A stretch of 64,000 nt of DNA from Galerina marginata (Eukaryota; Basidiomycota; Agaricomycetes; Agaricales; Galerinaceae), in the NCBI GenBank assembly GCA_023014335.1, contig JAECYW010000023.1, positions 1,054,001-1,118,000 on the forward strand, given 5' to 3'. The position numbers and the translations under genes are program-made. Below, piece after piece: positions 46,019 to 59,432 of the stretch (its first letter is position 1; the number at the start of each line of letters is the position of its first letter). A model generated the notes under the pieces. The model ran no database searches, had not been told where the DNA came from, and worked only from the letters and a program-made list of their open reading frames with translations.

Positions 46019-49000
46019 ATGTCCGACGTTTCGTCAGTGCCATCCAGAGTAGGGTCCCCCGTCAACGCTTCAGCAAATGAGCTCCTTCCCACTGCGCGTC
46101 CGTATCGTTTTACATGGGACCCCGCATCTCGACGGCCGGGTCCGGAGAGCGTTTCTGGGACCACTGAGGGTAGAGGAGGAGATGATTTCGGATTCGTTCC
46201 TCACCCATTGGGTTTCCTGAACACCTCAACCACCTCTCTAGCCTTGGGCTCTCTGCCAACTGACTGGAGCAGTTCAAGGACCGGATTCCACGGTATTTAC
46301 ATGAATTCATGCATTTCTACTTGTATTCAACGTTAACGGTTCCTTCGTTGCAGCGATATCAACTGTTCTGAACAATCCTCATCGACGACAAGCCCCGCCC
46401 AAGGCACATTCTTTGCTCCCGCCAGTACCAACTGCTGATCTCCCTCGCGTGCGGCGCAAGGACTTTGAGTCCTATCTTCGTGCGATCACCCCGGAGTGGG
46501 AGCGTTACGAGCACAGCGCACAGGTCGGTCGAGATGGCCAAGCGCAGATTGAGGATAACCAATGGACACCACGTAATTCCATTGCCGGCGGCGAGGAGCC
46601 GCCAACACCGAGCCGGACCACCCCACCGTCGCCTCAGCAAGGCAAATTCATACCCCCGCTCGACACAGTCCCTGCTATTTTCTTCGAAAAGAGCTTCAAC
46701 CTAGGCGACCCACGGACGTTTGCTATCGTCACCGAACAGGACGCCGCGGCGGCGCTTCTGACCCCATTAGATGACTCGTTTGCAGATCCCTTCTCTCTAT
46801 CGCATTCCCTGCCTCTGCTGGAGAAATTCTCTCACTATGCGGACACTGTGGAGCAGCATCTCGTGCGGGAAATATCTATACGCTCGACGTCTTTCTTCGC
46901 AGCTCTTACGAACCTGCACGACTTGCAGTCCGAATCTGAACGATGTCTTGACAGGATCGGAAAACTACGGACACAGTTACAAGACGTGGACAATAATGGC
47001 GCAAAACGGGGGCTTGAAATGGTGCGGAAGGAGTGCAAAATGGCGAACCTAGGCAAAGTGAGGGACGGAGTGAAGATGATAAGCGGGGTTGTGGAAATGA
47101 CTGGCGTGGCGAAGGGTTTGGTTAATGCAGGTCAATGGGGCGAGGCGCTTGGAGTGATTGAGGAGATGGAAAAGCTATGGGATGCTAGCGCGCCGCCGGT
47201 TCCAGAGAGCGCTGCACTCGATCCGACTCCCCGTAGAAGCAGCTTCGGAGCCGTACCGAATGGGAACGGGATCCATCATGGATCCGGTCTGTTGTCACTA
47301 CCACCTACACCTGAAGAAGAGGGCGAAGCGTCGGAAAACCAGCTTGAAACTCAGAGCAGCAAAAACCCTCGTTCTGTGCAACATCCCGTCCCTCTATCAT
47401 CTTTACGCGCCTTCTCTGCTCTTCCTTCACATTTGCGGGCACTGACCATGGAAATAGCTGCCTCGCTCTCCTCTGAACTGGTTTCAGTACTCCGTAATGA
47501 TCTGGAGATGCGGATACATAGCGATGGGAGACCAAACGCTGACGCGGATCAAGGTTTACGGGACAGGCTACGGCCTTTATTGTTGAATTTAGTTCGTACT
47601 AAGGGTCTGAAGGAAGGCGTGCTTTCATGGAGAGAGGTTGTGATGACACAGGTTATGGGGGTTATTAAAAGAGTCTGTTGTCAGCCCTCTGGTTACATCT
47701 ATTTCGTCGACTAACTAGAACCTTTGCAGATTCTTCCAGCATTCGACCCAGACGAGGATGCAAGTAACAGGGAGTCATCTCCAGAAGAAAGGTTGGTTAT
47801 GTATTCTTTATAATAATATCGAATGACTTCTCAAACCATGGAGTAGAGTTGGTCTGGCGAACCATCTACGAAGCATCTCGCAGTCGGATTTCGTTGTTCT
47901 CATTCAGAAAATCTATCGAAGCCTCCTAAATGGGGTGGAAGGCTTGCAAGCCCAGGGTACTATCATTGTTGATGTTTTGTCAGCACTAGGGTACGCTAGC
48001 CAAATCACGCCCAAAGCAATCATTTTTCCTGAATTTTTTTTTTCAGTTCGCAACTACAGCAAAGAGTAACAGATATTCCCGCCCTAAAAGAAGACCTCGC
48101 CGACATCGTCTCCTCGTCTGCCGAACTGTCCAACACCCAAGTGGCCAAGGTCATTTCATATAGGGCGGAACAACACGCGAAGTTAGAATTGGCAGAATTC
48201 CTTACATTTTTCAATGATTCATGGGCATTCGTAATCAAATGCGAGACGATATGCAGGCGAATGATTGTTGGTCTGAGAGGAACAGTAGTTGGCCAGGTTT
48301 GCCTTTGGTTGTTCCACCGAGTGATCGATGCAAGGTTCTGACAAAGTGTATTTTTTGCAGGCTAAACTTTTTCTCCAATCTTTCCATCAAGAGCGAATAT
48401 CTCGATCGGCCAAACTGGTGGAAGACGAGCTTTGGAATCCTACCGAAGTTACTCCTGGACTACAGCATATCACGAATGTTCTTGTTGACTCCGCTGTGCG
48501 GGATCCTCCAGAGCTTATTATCAAGTCCGACGACGCCATCTTTAGCCCGTTCACAGTCAGTTTTCCTTCGCCTGCCGCGCCTAATTCCGCCTTTGCGCCA
48601 TCGTTCGCCCCGTCGACCAAGTCGAACGGGACATCAACATCAATTACTAGCTCCAAGCACCTTCGAATTGAGGAGAGAACGTACTACGCCGTATCTGCTA
48701 CAACCGAAGTACTGACACTGCTTCTGGATTATCTGCGAGTGGTGGTGAACCTATCAATGCTGACAACGGATACGATGAGCCGGGTTATCGAGTTCCTGAA
48801 ATCATTCAATTCGAGAACTTGTCAGGTTGTATTGGGTGCTGGAGCCATGCGATCTGCGGGTTTGAAGAACATCACAGCCAAGCACCTTGGTGAGCCTTGA
48901 GTACCTGCTCGTTCAACTGAAATATGCTCATATGCCTACCAGCTCTTGCATCACAATCGCTCTCAATTATATTCGAGCTCATACCATACGTGCGCGAAAC

Positions 49001-50352
49001 ATTCCGACGACACCTAAGTCAAAAGCAGGCTGTCATGTTGGTAGAGTTTGACAAGCTGAAGCGGGTTAGTGGCACTCCATTTTCTGACAGATACATTTCG
49101 AACTGGTTCGCTTCAATGCTAATTGGCCCGCAGGACTACCAAGAGCATCAGAACGAAATTCATTCCAAGCTGGTGGCTATAATGGGTGATAGGTTGAACG
49201 CACATATCAAATCTCTCAAGGTCAGCACCCCCTTTCTTGCGTCTTTAACGCGCTATCGCAATAATGGCGAACACTGATGTATGGACGTGATGTGACGCGC
49301 GCTGTCTCGGCCGCTTTATTCCACTAGACTGTAGACTGGGCTGTACCGAAGCCAGGTGGTGGTGTCAATGACTACATGGAGATCCTCGTGAAAGAGACTG
49401 TCACCCTACATAAAGTTCTATCGCGATATCTTGCACCACCGGTCGTTGAGGTGAGCTGCTCGTTCGGTGCTTTGCTATCAGAAGCGCTTCTGGTGGTTCT
49501 TCGCTGATTGGAATATTTTCATTTCCCTTCCATTGTCGTCTCCCCTGACTATCTCTCTGTTGGTAATGCGCAATACCAGTATGTGATGACGCAGGTTTTC
49601 GCAGCTATCAATCACCGGCTGTCGGAGGAATATAGCACTATCGAGTTACCTCATCAAGAGGCGAAGACAAGGTGCGTTTTCATTTCGCTGGTTGGATGCT
49701 ATCAGCGATATTAATGAAGCATCATCCTTTCCTGTCTATTATTGCCTTGCGCTTTGTGGATGCCTTGAATAGATTGCTTGCGGATGCGAAATTCTTGCAT
49801 TCAAAACTCGCTGCCATGAAGAATGTAGGGACCCCAACGGGTATGCTCGAGACTGTTGTCGCTGAGAAGCCCATCCCTCACACCAATTCTGGTGGAACGA
49901 GCTCCAAGTCTAATTCACAGTCAGGAAATCCAGGCCCTCCTCATCCACCCACAAGGAGTAATACACTCTCTGCAAACCAGCGGATAAAGGGCTTGCTATC
50001 CGGCAGGGGCTCTAGCTTCATCCAACCTTCCTCGAGTCTGGACAAAGACAAAGCTCTGCCTCTTCCAGCGCGAACGCCCTCGCCTCCACCTGTACCTCCG
50101 ACATCAGACAAACCGCGTTCTCCTGTCCCACAGAACTCTCAACTGAATGTCAACAACACCAGTATCTATGGAGGTAATCTCAGCCAAGACCAGTTAACAA
50201 ATGGTAGCAATATTTCCTTGTCTATGGGCGTATCTCCCATCCCCGAAGCAGGAGGAGTACAAGGGTTTAAGCAGGTCCAAGTCTCGTCTTTGGATCTGAG
50301 CTCGACTGAAAGTGCTGCCAATACTACTACACGATCGGATATCTCCAAATAG
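46019..50352 (+). CDS. VPS54: VPS54, GARP tethering complex subunit
   Basis: VPS54 is a subunit of GARP, which tethers endosome-derived vesicles at the trans-Golgi. The long exon 46349-47714 has the family core: LPLLEKFSHYADTVEQHLVREISIRSTSFFAALTNLHDLQSE, CLDRIGKLRTQLQDVDNNGAKRGLEMV, and VEMTGVAKGLVNAGQWGEALGVIEEMEKLW. Later exons (about 47745-49300) give the helical-rod part, e.g. AKLFLQSFHQERISRSAKLVEDELW and LNLSMLTTDTMSRVIEFL-like sequence. The Vps54 C-terminal domain follows (EYLLVQLKYAHM-like, FRRHLSQKQAVMLVEFDKLKR). The last exon adds a Ser/Pro-rich tail of about 180 residues that yeast lacks. About 12 exons. An early N-terminal disordered region carries YRFTWDPASRRPGPES. Confidence 0.92.
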
Positions 50353-53300
50353 GATCATTCGGACATCTAGAGATCAAGACGACCGGTTTTCCTCTTCTTC
50401 GTGCTCAATAGTGCGGTTGCGCGGGTGTGGGGAAACCATATTCGACAGTCGGCCAGTTAATTGAGCATGGACTCGTTGACGATGTCGTTGGTAGCGTGCC
50501 AAAAAAGGATCGATCGGGAACGTACATAGGATGGGCAAGGGAAGCGGCTAGTTTTTCAAGGACAGCGTGTACCGAGACGATTGCTGGCTTTGCAGACACC
50601 CATTAAAGGTACTTCGCAAGGCTGATTAAGTCGCTGAGTGTGCGGCTTGTGATATCACAATTTGCCTTCTGGACCAATGCCACGCTACGTTCTTATGCTC
50701 GACACTCTTCTCTTCCTTTCTTCTCCATTTCCAGATAATCGTTGAATATTGGTCCTTGGTTCGACGTCGCACCTGCCCGCCTTCTAGCCTCAATTATTTT
50801 GCAACAAACCCCGTTGCTGTCTTCGTATCATCTCTTCTTTGATTCTTCATCATTTTTTGCTGTAGATGGAACACCCATGCTCTTTCCCAGTCACACTTCA
50901 TTTCACCCAAGCATATACATATATCCTTATTTCATTACTGTCAGTACTCGTGGAGGATGCGGGGGTTTAATGATGCTCTTTCCGACATTGTTCCACCATA
51001 TAAACCGGAAGGGGACAGTTTTATGCACTGCAGGGTACAGTCAATCGAGCTCGTTCATGGGATCGGAGGCCATTCTAAATCCTCGTAAACTTCATGAGAC
51101 CGTAGCCTCGTTACTGCGTTCTCGTTACTGGGAAAATTGTTGTGGTGAGAAGTATGTGAACAGTGACACCGAAAATAGATCCAGGCTCTACAGGCTACAT
51201 GCACGTTGCTGTGGTGGGATGGTTGTGACTTTGATTTTAATGAACGTGCTCTTACGACGACTCGGAAACGCACATATTCGGTGCTTCTCTGCATTTTCGT
51301 ACGGCATCCAATATATGCATTGGATGGGTGTTTTTTTCTTCATAAGAGAGTCTAGTCCCTCGGATCGGTCTGTCGAACATATGTAAACTGGACCCACTTT
51401 GTCAGCTTCAGTTGAACTGACTCGGACATGCGGTGCGACTCGGAGCTCCAGGTTGCGTGCGTCGATTTTAAGTTTTTGGTGTGGCGTCCGTCACAATGAT
51501 ATGTTTTTGAGATTGTTTCCATTCCTGTGCTCTTGCATGCCCTCTTTCCGGTCTTCGCTCCGAATCGGAGTCAACTAATTTTAGAGGAGAGTACGCTAGA
51601 GTCGGAGTGAAGTGAAGGGTAAAGTGTCCGAGCTGGACTGATGTGTGATTGTCGGGGAGAGTACCTTTCGAGTCAGCAACGATTCTGATACTGTGTGGGT
51701 CCCCACTGGCGGCTAAAATCATATTGTGTGAAATATTTTTGTCGACTCAGACTCAGAATGCCAATTCCAGGAACTCCTAGATGATCTGGAACAACGAGAG
51801 GAGGTCATCGCAGGGCGAACCCGGCGGCACGGCGACCCTTGGCGCCCGCAAACCTATTCGGATTCCATTTTTAGAGATCGGCGCTGTCGGTCGAGGAGGT
51901 CAGCACCGAGTGCCAAGGTACTTGAGTAGAGCGCCGTGCTCGCCGAGAAAGAGTCTGCAAAATTGCGCAAAGTACGCAGACCCGTTCCGAGGCCGAGTTC
52001 GAACATCTTTCGATTCATCGGAATAGAAATTAAATCGCAGATACGTCTTGGATGAATGCGAAGACGATAGGATTTTGTTCGCAAGTATAATTAGCGCTCA
52101 CGGTGTAACTGACAACGTCAGATCCCATTGTTCTCTGGCTATGGATGAATCTCGACCTGACGGGGACTATCTTTCTGACTGACCGGGTCTGCGCACGTAT
52201 CTATGTCCAAGCCGTTGATATTCGGGCTGCGTTTGGATTTCCGATTTGCGCGTCACCTGTGATGTTCCAAAGAGTGTCCCAATAACTGGAACGCACACCA
52301 TTGTTCCGGATCGGACTCGATCTTGAGAAAGTGATGACTGGTAGAAAATTGAGCTAGGTCTCGAGGGGTCCAGAATATTATAAGGCTACAGATACGAGAA
52401 CAACCGATGCAGCTCAATATGTCACAACAAGAGGATGTGATGAGCTTTTAGATCCCGCAAAGAACGACACATGTAGGTTGAGGTGATACATGTATCATCA
52501 TCAAACAACCTTTCGGGCAGAAAACAAAGAAGACTGCCGCTGTTACTAAATATCAAATAATTAACCAGAAATTCACGCCGGCTTGCGGGAATGATTCGGG
52601 GACGAGCAGACCATGGAAAGACCGGAGTCCGATGCAGTGGGAGATGCTGAAAGGGACAGGCTGTTTTTACATACGCGAATGTCCGAACTTCGAAGGCTGA
52701 TGGAATTGGTACATACATATGGTGTGAATGTGGACAGTTCCAGTCATTTAAATTTCCATCTGGGAAAGGTCATGAGAGTCATAATAATGGGGATTTTACG
52801 AGACCAGCACGATGGAGTGAGTACCTCATCAATTACTGGTTTGACTAAGTTTCATGATGACATAGCGCGGAGGTGGTGTATAAGTCGGGATTGTGTAATG
52901 ACTGCGGCGGACTAGCGCTGGCTTGAACCTCGTCTGGACCTCAGGATGGCGTGGCAACAAGCCGTTGTAACACAAGAATCGCGAATTCGAGTCAAGCTGA
53001 GATCATGCATGACGACATATTTTACATTAATTGCTCATCCGAAAGCGGAAGTAAAGAAGAATACCGATCGACACGCGTTACACAACGTCACGCGCCGGTT
53101 TGCCTCTGTCACCCCGCTCCTCCTGATGAAATTCGCTTTGGCCTGGCCGTTTTCGCTCAGTTGCCTGCACATGTGCGAGGGCTTATTTAAACTTTACGAG
53201 AACCTTTCCTTTCCTTCTAATGGTCTACGTTGAGAAGCTGTAAGATTCACCAACACGCATTGTATTGCACCGGATGGGTTGATAGGAGCACTGGTCACTG

Positions 53301-53749
53301 AGGAGGTCTGGTCCACGAAGTTCAGTCATGTGTTGTCCATCGAATTCAAAGGACGAACCCCCATGATCAATCGGCGTATTCAAAGCCAAGGAAATTTGTA
53401 TACCCCTGCCACACCTCTTTTGAGGCAAAGGGCGGGCGTTGGAGATGTGTGACGCCACACGTTTGCAGAACAGGTCCAATGGTCATCTGATGTGTCGGGA
53501 AACTGTGCTAAACTCGGACGGTGCAGTACGGCAAACGTGTGATGATGCCCACTTGGCGCAATATCGAGCACAGAGCAGGACAAACTGGCTCGGCGAAGGG
53601 AGCATGCGCGGGTTGGAACAAATCTGGACAAATGCAGATGGGAATTTCCATCGTCACGTGTGAAGACTGCGAATTGAGTCAGTTTGGTGTCCGTGACCGG
53701 CGTCACGCGAATTAAATTTAAGAAATGGTCGCGACCTGCCAGGTGCCCT
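50353..53749. other. 3.4-kb gene-poor stretch
   Basis: No supported gene. Frames near 50742-51386, 51781-52026 and 52613-52915 lack domains and splice-joined extensions. The region 51400-51770 has several CTCGGA/TCCGAG direct and inverted words, one of which resembles sequence near 37640, suggesting old repeat remains. It must also hold the upstream promoter of the Ecl1-like gene. Confidence 0.4.
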
Positions 53750-53757
53750 TATATAAA
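53750..53757 (+). promoter_or_regulatory. TATA box of the Ecl1-like gene
   Basis: TATATAAA about 91 bp upstream of the ATG at 53848, followed by a C/T-rich initiator stretch. This is the clearest core promoter in the window and suggests an inducible gene. Confidence 0.6.
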
Positions 53758-53847
53758 CCCTCTCCCGCAAATCCTCCTTCCTTACTTTCTTCTGCAAGTC
53801 TTGTCCGCCGCTGCCCACAACGCTCTCCCTTGCCAAAATCTCCTCAA

Positions 53848-55281
53848 ATGTTCGAGGAAATATGTCTAGTATGTGGGAAACACCTAGCTGACGACGGGTC
53901 CGCCTGTTCCTCTACATCGCTCTCCTCCTTTGTACTCATAAATTTACACAGCCTTGCCTATTGCAGTGATGACTGCCAACATACAGACCTGTCTTCACCT
54001 TCCATCTCGTCCTCGAGCAGTGCCCTTTCATCACCGAATATGGGCTACACCGCAGGAGGCGAGGTACCCGCCCTCATGCCTTCGGCGTTAGGCTCAGCAC
54101 TCCAGGTCTACGCGAAACGAAGTGGCTATCGCGTTTCTTCCTCCTCCGCTTCTTCAAATTCGTGGTCGGTCATCACAGACGACGAAGACGAGGTCGCAAT
54201 CCAGCAGTACGGTGACAGCGAGTTCGGCTACAAGGATCCCTCTGATCCCATCGGCGACCCGAGTTCCAAATCTGCCAATTTCATCTACTCCATCAATCCC
54301 TCTGCTCTTTCTTATGCTCGCAGACCATCTGGGACCAACAATCACTCCACCGTTCCCCATGTTCACAGGCGCCTATCATCCGCCTCTTCCTCACGGCACC
54401 TGCGAGGCTTTCCAAGAAGCGCGCCAATTTCCTCCCATGCTCTGGCGGACGACGAGGAAAGCTACTCTGATTTCGGTTTTTCATCCAGCGACAGTCTTGA
54501 TCCTGACGAAGTCGACCTCCATTCGGAGAAGGACTGGGGTGTCGAAGTGAAACCAAAATATTCCCAGACGACAAAGCCAAAACGTAGCCGTAACCGTGCA
54601 AGCTTGCCCGCATGCTTTTCACTGTTGCAGATGAATTCCTCTTCAAAGGATTTCCGCTCTTCACCTGTTTCCTCTTCATCTGGGAAGACAATCGCACGCC
54701 CGTCACCCCCCACACCAAAGCTATCCCTTACCGACGCGCTTTCCCAGGTTCATATTGCTGCTTCGGTTGCGGCGACATCAGTATACACAACTCCTCGAGG
54801 TCGCCGGCGCGAAGCAGACAATTCCAGGAGTAGTAGACGTTCTGGGCATTCTTCGCCGTCCCGTTCACGCTCGAGGGAGCGACGCGTCCCCACCAGCGAG
54901 AGCCCAGGACTCATTGGAGGGCCCTTGCACATCAAAGCAGATATTGTCCGTGCCGAAGAACCTTTTGACTGGAATTTGGCTGCTGAACTGCCTCGCAGAG
55001 GCCGTGAGGCCATTCGCAGGAATAGCTCTCCGCCCTCGAAATTCCTTATGGGTCCTGGTATGGAAGATCCGGTTCAGGTATTAGCTGCCATGAGGAGGGC
55101 ACAGGTCCTTGATCGATCCCAGTCCGGTGGCTCTCGTCCGAGGACGCGGGGGCGAACGAGGGTTGAGGACTTGGATGGTAATGGCCTCTCCAGCGATGCT
55201 CCGGGCTTTGGAAACGGACGCAGCGGGATCCTGGACCGGGAACGAGGCACTGGCCCTCATATTGCAAGAGTCCCTCTGTAA
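53848..55281 (+). CDS. Ecl1-family zinc-binding protein with long disordered tail
   Basis: The N-terminus reads MFEEICLVCGKHLADDGSACSS...LAYCSDDCQHTD. The spacing CxxC...CxxxC is that of the Ecl1 life-span regulatory factor domain of yeasts, a small zinc module. In fission yeast Ecl1-type proteins extend chronological life span and respond to metal, sulfur or amino-acid limitation; whether that holds here is unknown. The remaining about 430 residues are Ser/Arg/Pro-rich and disordered, with SRSRSRERR near residue 350 and a few conserved-looking blocks (EEPFDWNLAAELPRRGREAI, MEDPVQVLAAMRRAQVLDR). It is one uninterrupted exon. The frame is open upstream of 53848 without an ATG until about 53725, overlapping the TATA box, so the start at 53848 is preferred. 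Confidence 0.7.
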   Translation: MFEEICLVCGKHLADDGSACSSTSLSSFVLINLHSLAYCSDDCQHTDLSSPSISSSSSALSSPNMGYTAGGEVPALMPSALGSALQVYAKRSGYRVSSSSASSNSWSVITDDEDEVAIQQYGDSEFGYKDPSDPIGDPSSKSANFIYSINPSALSYARRPSGTNNHSTVPHVHRRLSSASSSRHLRGFPRSAPISSHALADDEESYSDFGFSSSDSLDPDEVDLHSEKDWGVEVKPKYSQTTKPKRSRNRASLPACFSLLQMNSSSKDFRSSPVSSSSGKTIARPSPPTPKLSLTDALSQVHIAASVAATSVYTTPRGRRREADNSRSSRRSGHSSPSRSRSRERRVPTSESPGLIGGPLHIKADIVRAEEPFDWNLAAELPRRGREAIRRNSSPPSKFLMGPGMEDPVQVLAAMRRAQVLDRSQSGGSRPRTRGRTRVEDLDGNGLSSDAPGFGNGRSGILDRERGTGPHIARVPL

Positions 55282-58200
55282 CCCTGGCAACTCTTCAGCA
55301 AAACTCCGTATTTACTCTCTACCGACAAGACCCGGAGTTTTTTAACGCTCGAACTCAACTTACGACAGCTCCAATACCAAAAAGTCTTCAGCCGATCTCC
55401 TCGGGTATACGAATCGTTTCAACCCGTCACCTACCCAAGAGGATCTATTTTTTCTGTATTTGTCTCGGATTATCATCGCATTGTCAGCATCAGCACGCCT
55501 TCTCTTCGTTCCACGTCACTTACGCCTATTCGCTCGCTTTCCTCAAATCGCAAAAATGTTCTGGAATTGTCATCATCGTCATCTCATCGCACCTCCACTC
55601 CACAATGTTCTTTTGCTGTCCTATCCATGCGACATTGTCCTTGTCGCTTCCCATTACAAACCGGTATTTTACCTATTCCCTTATTTTTTCAGCAAAAGCT
55701 GCATCACGCAAAACTGGGTCCCCTACTCAAATGGACAATCTGCCTTCTCCTCTTGATTTCCCCTTCATTTCTTGCATCAGGAACGTTGGATATCAGGTCA
55801 CTTTCTCAATTCATCGTTTCATTTCCCTTTTCTCTCGACCACAACTCTGGGACGCCTTCCCATATCTGTTTAACGTGAAGGTCCCAGCCCAAAATTCCTC
55901 CCTGCCAGTCATACCAACCACACCCGTTCCAAAATGTAGTTTACGTTGCATCTTATTATTCCACATCATCACTTCTCAACAGGAAATCAGTAGGCAGTCA
56001 ATCAATTCGGTTCAATACCATTTTATTACATCCAATTTATTCGCAACCCAACTCCAACCACATCCAGCATTATATTTTATTTCCAACACATCTTTTCGCA
56101 TCGCATAAAATTGGACAAGGATATATACAACACCATTTCCTTCTGACCCACGTTTTCACGACTTCCCTACTTCTCGACTTCCATGAAACGACGTCCTCGA
56201 GACCTGCGCCGCCCACCAATCGCCTACTCCGTGATCCAGCTGCGCAACCGCTGACACCTGACCACCCTTTCTCTCTCGGAGTCGCCTTTCCCTCATCCAC
56301 GACACCTACTATATAGCACGTACATCCTCATCCTGTACCTCCTACCCTCGTACCCAATAAAAGAATACCGATATGTTCTTAGTATTGAATGCCACAGATC
56401 GGCCGTATTGGAGAACCAAGGAAATGACAATGGAAGCATTGCATTTGTTCCTGATAGATTTCGCATCCCACATCTTTTCTGTGACCTGCCATGGACCTGC
56501 TGACCTGCCGACATACCATCTAATCCCAACACTGCTACAATGATCCTATGGGGTTGTTGGTCAGTTATATGTGACACGCTCGCTGAGTCGTTGTGTTGGT
56601 TTGGTTCAGATGATGGGCCGATTTAGCTGACTGGGCGTGTACCCTCCATTTCTATCAGCGGAGGTCGGCAGGCGCACTCACGGATAGCAGTAAGGACTAG
56701 TGAGAAAGATTCATCAGGAGATTTGCGGGTGACGTTGATAGACATCTCGCAAAAGTCTGCTGTGCATTTGGATAACAGGGTACAGATTTCGACCCCAACC
56801 TGCAGTGGGATGAAGCATGGATCATTCAAGTTGGATGGAAAGACCAGTGGAAGTCCATGTCTAATTTAGGCGCGCGCCGCGTGCCAGGGTGTCCAGGGAC
56901 CATGTGCGGCGGCTTTGCCCTTATTTGTCGAGACGACGCGTCTCGGGCATGTCCAGGTTTAAATTATATCTTGAACTCTCACTTGCTCATCCGCGTCTCT
57001 GAAGAAGGTGCTCGCTTCTCACTCTGGAAAGACGCGTTTATTGACCTCAGCTCTGGTCTCGATGCTCCAGGTTTCCTTTTCATCGCAAAACGCGTGATAT
57101 CGATATCGCTTAGCCTTGTGAATCCTCGAGGCTCTCCTGCGTGAAACACAATAATTTCGTATTCACCTTGGGGCTCATTTTCTGTCAGTCCTTCTCCTCG
57201 ACGCTCTTATTTTCAGCATCGATAGCTCCACGAGTCTATTGTCGATCCTCCAACCGCATGACTTGGAGGAAGCAAGACCGGGAACACGAGTCTGGCTGGA
57301 ACTTAGGAACCTGAAGTTGTCAAACAGCTATTTTCCTTGATCCCTGAACGGCATTTCGGGCATGGCGTCGATATGAATGTGAATCTTGATGTGTCGACTT
57401 CAGCGGTGCTGTTGAAGGTTGGATTTTTTAGTGAAGCACATGCATTATGTCCTGATCTGCTGTAGTTATGCCGATGCTGCAAAGCCCGGCCAGAACTCCT
57501 GCGGGTCAACGGCGCCTCAGATAACGACATTGTCAAGGAAGTCTTTTGTACTCTGCACTCTTTATGTTATAGATGTGTGAGTAATTACTGTTGCGCTACC
57601 TTCATTTTTGCATACCACTTTCACAGTTGCTTTGACGAACAATTCTGGGAGGTTCAGATGCACGCTTGGTCGATTTATTGTTTAAATGCACCTCGTTTGC
57701 GACCGGCGTCAAGCGATTGTTGTTTAAAGCGTTCCTAGTGGAGAGTAACCCTCGAGATCTAAGCCACCTTAATCAACCCTTGGCTTTTGCTCGCTTTTTT
57801 ACAAGTTAAATGGCCCATTTGGAGATGCTCTTGTTGCTGCCATGGTGCTGCTGTCGATACAGTTTGACATGACCGCAAAAAATTTACACATAATTCACGA
57901 AGGCCAGTCGAAGAAGACCCCGCTCTAGATGCTAGGGTAACCTAGCTCTTATAATCCAATTGCAACGGGCTCTACGACTTATCTGCTGGGATTCACAAAC
58001 ATGCTTCGCTAAAGATTAAAACACATTGGATATGCTGAAAGGTCTCCGTGAAACTAAGCTCAATAACTAAGCTCAATCATGCCTTCCGTTCGCGACTGGA
58101 CTCCGGTTACGAGACTGCTTCTGCGACCGGTTCCCCTGATTCTGGCTGCGACTTGCCTTTCAATTTGGTTGCTTCCGTGAAAGCAGGACTTGACAGAATT

Positions 58201-59432
58201 GAACGAAGTCACCAGTCACCGATGCCAAATCTCTTCGGAGCTGATAAAGTCAGACGGATGACGCGATCGACGTTGGAATAATCAGGAGCGGGATTGGAGC
58301 CAACTTCGCGAGAGTACAGTACTGCGAGTGCAGAGGTATCTTCTTAGGTTATCCTGCGTGGCGGTAAGTAGTGGATAGGCGTGAGCTTGTGCTTCCAAAT
58401 TGTTCCACCGAATTTGCTATAGTTGAATATAACCGTGGATTCTTCCCCTTGTTTAATTGTTGAGTCCAGTGGCGAGGTCTCTAGTATTGTTTTGTTCATC
58501 TATTCTTCCTTTACCCAGAGGTGCTGATTATTTCCAGGGCAGCAAAACAGCCACATAATTTCCCTCATCAGCCGAGAGGACGGTAAACACGTTTTGTTAT
58601 CGGCGGAAAGAGAGGCAGATGAGTGTTCCTTTCGCACCACAACCTTGTGGTAAGATGCGCAGACCCGCAACGTGTTATAGTTGAATTTATCGATGGTTGG
58701 CTGCGGACTTTAGTTAGTTCCACTGACCTGGCACTGTGGTGGTCGAAATAACAAATGAGTCAAGTGCCCAAAGTGGGTGAATTCGTGGAAAGGACTTGTC
58801 AGGAGGACTGACGCGCATTGATCACCTCAGTCGTTCTGCTGCCTCTCTTGACCACAACCATTCTCGTTGTCGTCTGAACACCCTTGCTCACTGTCGCAAT
58901 CGTCTTTCACACATTTACTTATCGCGACATACAGCGCTGCACAAAGCCCCGGTAACCACCAACGCACTTGAGCTCATCGTGTCCCTGAATTGCCACCATT
59001 GATTCTCCTACTCACCCAAGCCCTACGCGGGACACCCTGTCCACCCCATCTTCCTCGTTGTCTGCTCTGGAATCTACTCAAATAGATCGTCGCTCCCCAA
59101 CACCCACTCCATCTTTTGCTTTCGCTTTTGCACCAAGAGTCGCTACAGACTCGACGGTCGCCAGCCTCGTTCCTGCAACCCGTTCAAGGTCAGAGCTTGA
59201 ACAAGGTTCCAGCGCAGACCCAGCTTCCTCATCGGCGTCCGGTATGTATCCTTGTCCTTGTCCTTGTCGTTCTTGGCTAAATTACCCTTGCCATCCTCTT
59301 GTCCTCCTGCACGCGGCAGACGCCGAACACACAAGAGCTCGCAAGCGACAGCGAATCGAAACGTCGAGTCGTCTCTCTCCTACCACCTACCCCGTTTCCG
59401 ACCCATCTACCAGCAGCCCCCAACCCCGAATT
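55282..59432. other. 4.1-kb gene-poor stretch
   Basis: The first about 800 bp are T/C-rich and probably the 3' UTR of the Ecl1-like gene. After that several short frames (56857-57144; 58048-58281) have no recognisable domain. A 13-bp tandem duplication (AACTAAGCTCAAT twice) lies near 58050-58078. The part from 59010 on is an open frame leading into the GID7 gene; see that entry. Confidence 0.4.
59247..59268 (+). repeat. CCTTGT microsatellite
   Basis: Three to four copies of CCTTGT inside the first intron (about 59242-59320) of the GID7 gene region. Length differences here would be neutral for the protein. Confidence 0.6.

Noticed and set aside
52613..52915. 100-residue frame starting at an ATG
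   Set aside because: No recognised motif, no extension by splicing and no promoter signal; could be chance. Transcript data would be decisive.
56857..57144. 95-residue frame starting at an ATG
   Set aside because: Composition and isolation suggest chance; no family pattern.
58048..58281. Open frame reading SGYETASATGSPDSG...
   Set aside because: No ATG in frame and no neighbours to splice to; a 13-bp tandem duplication at its start suggests non-coding DNA.
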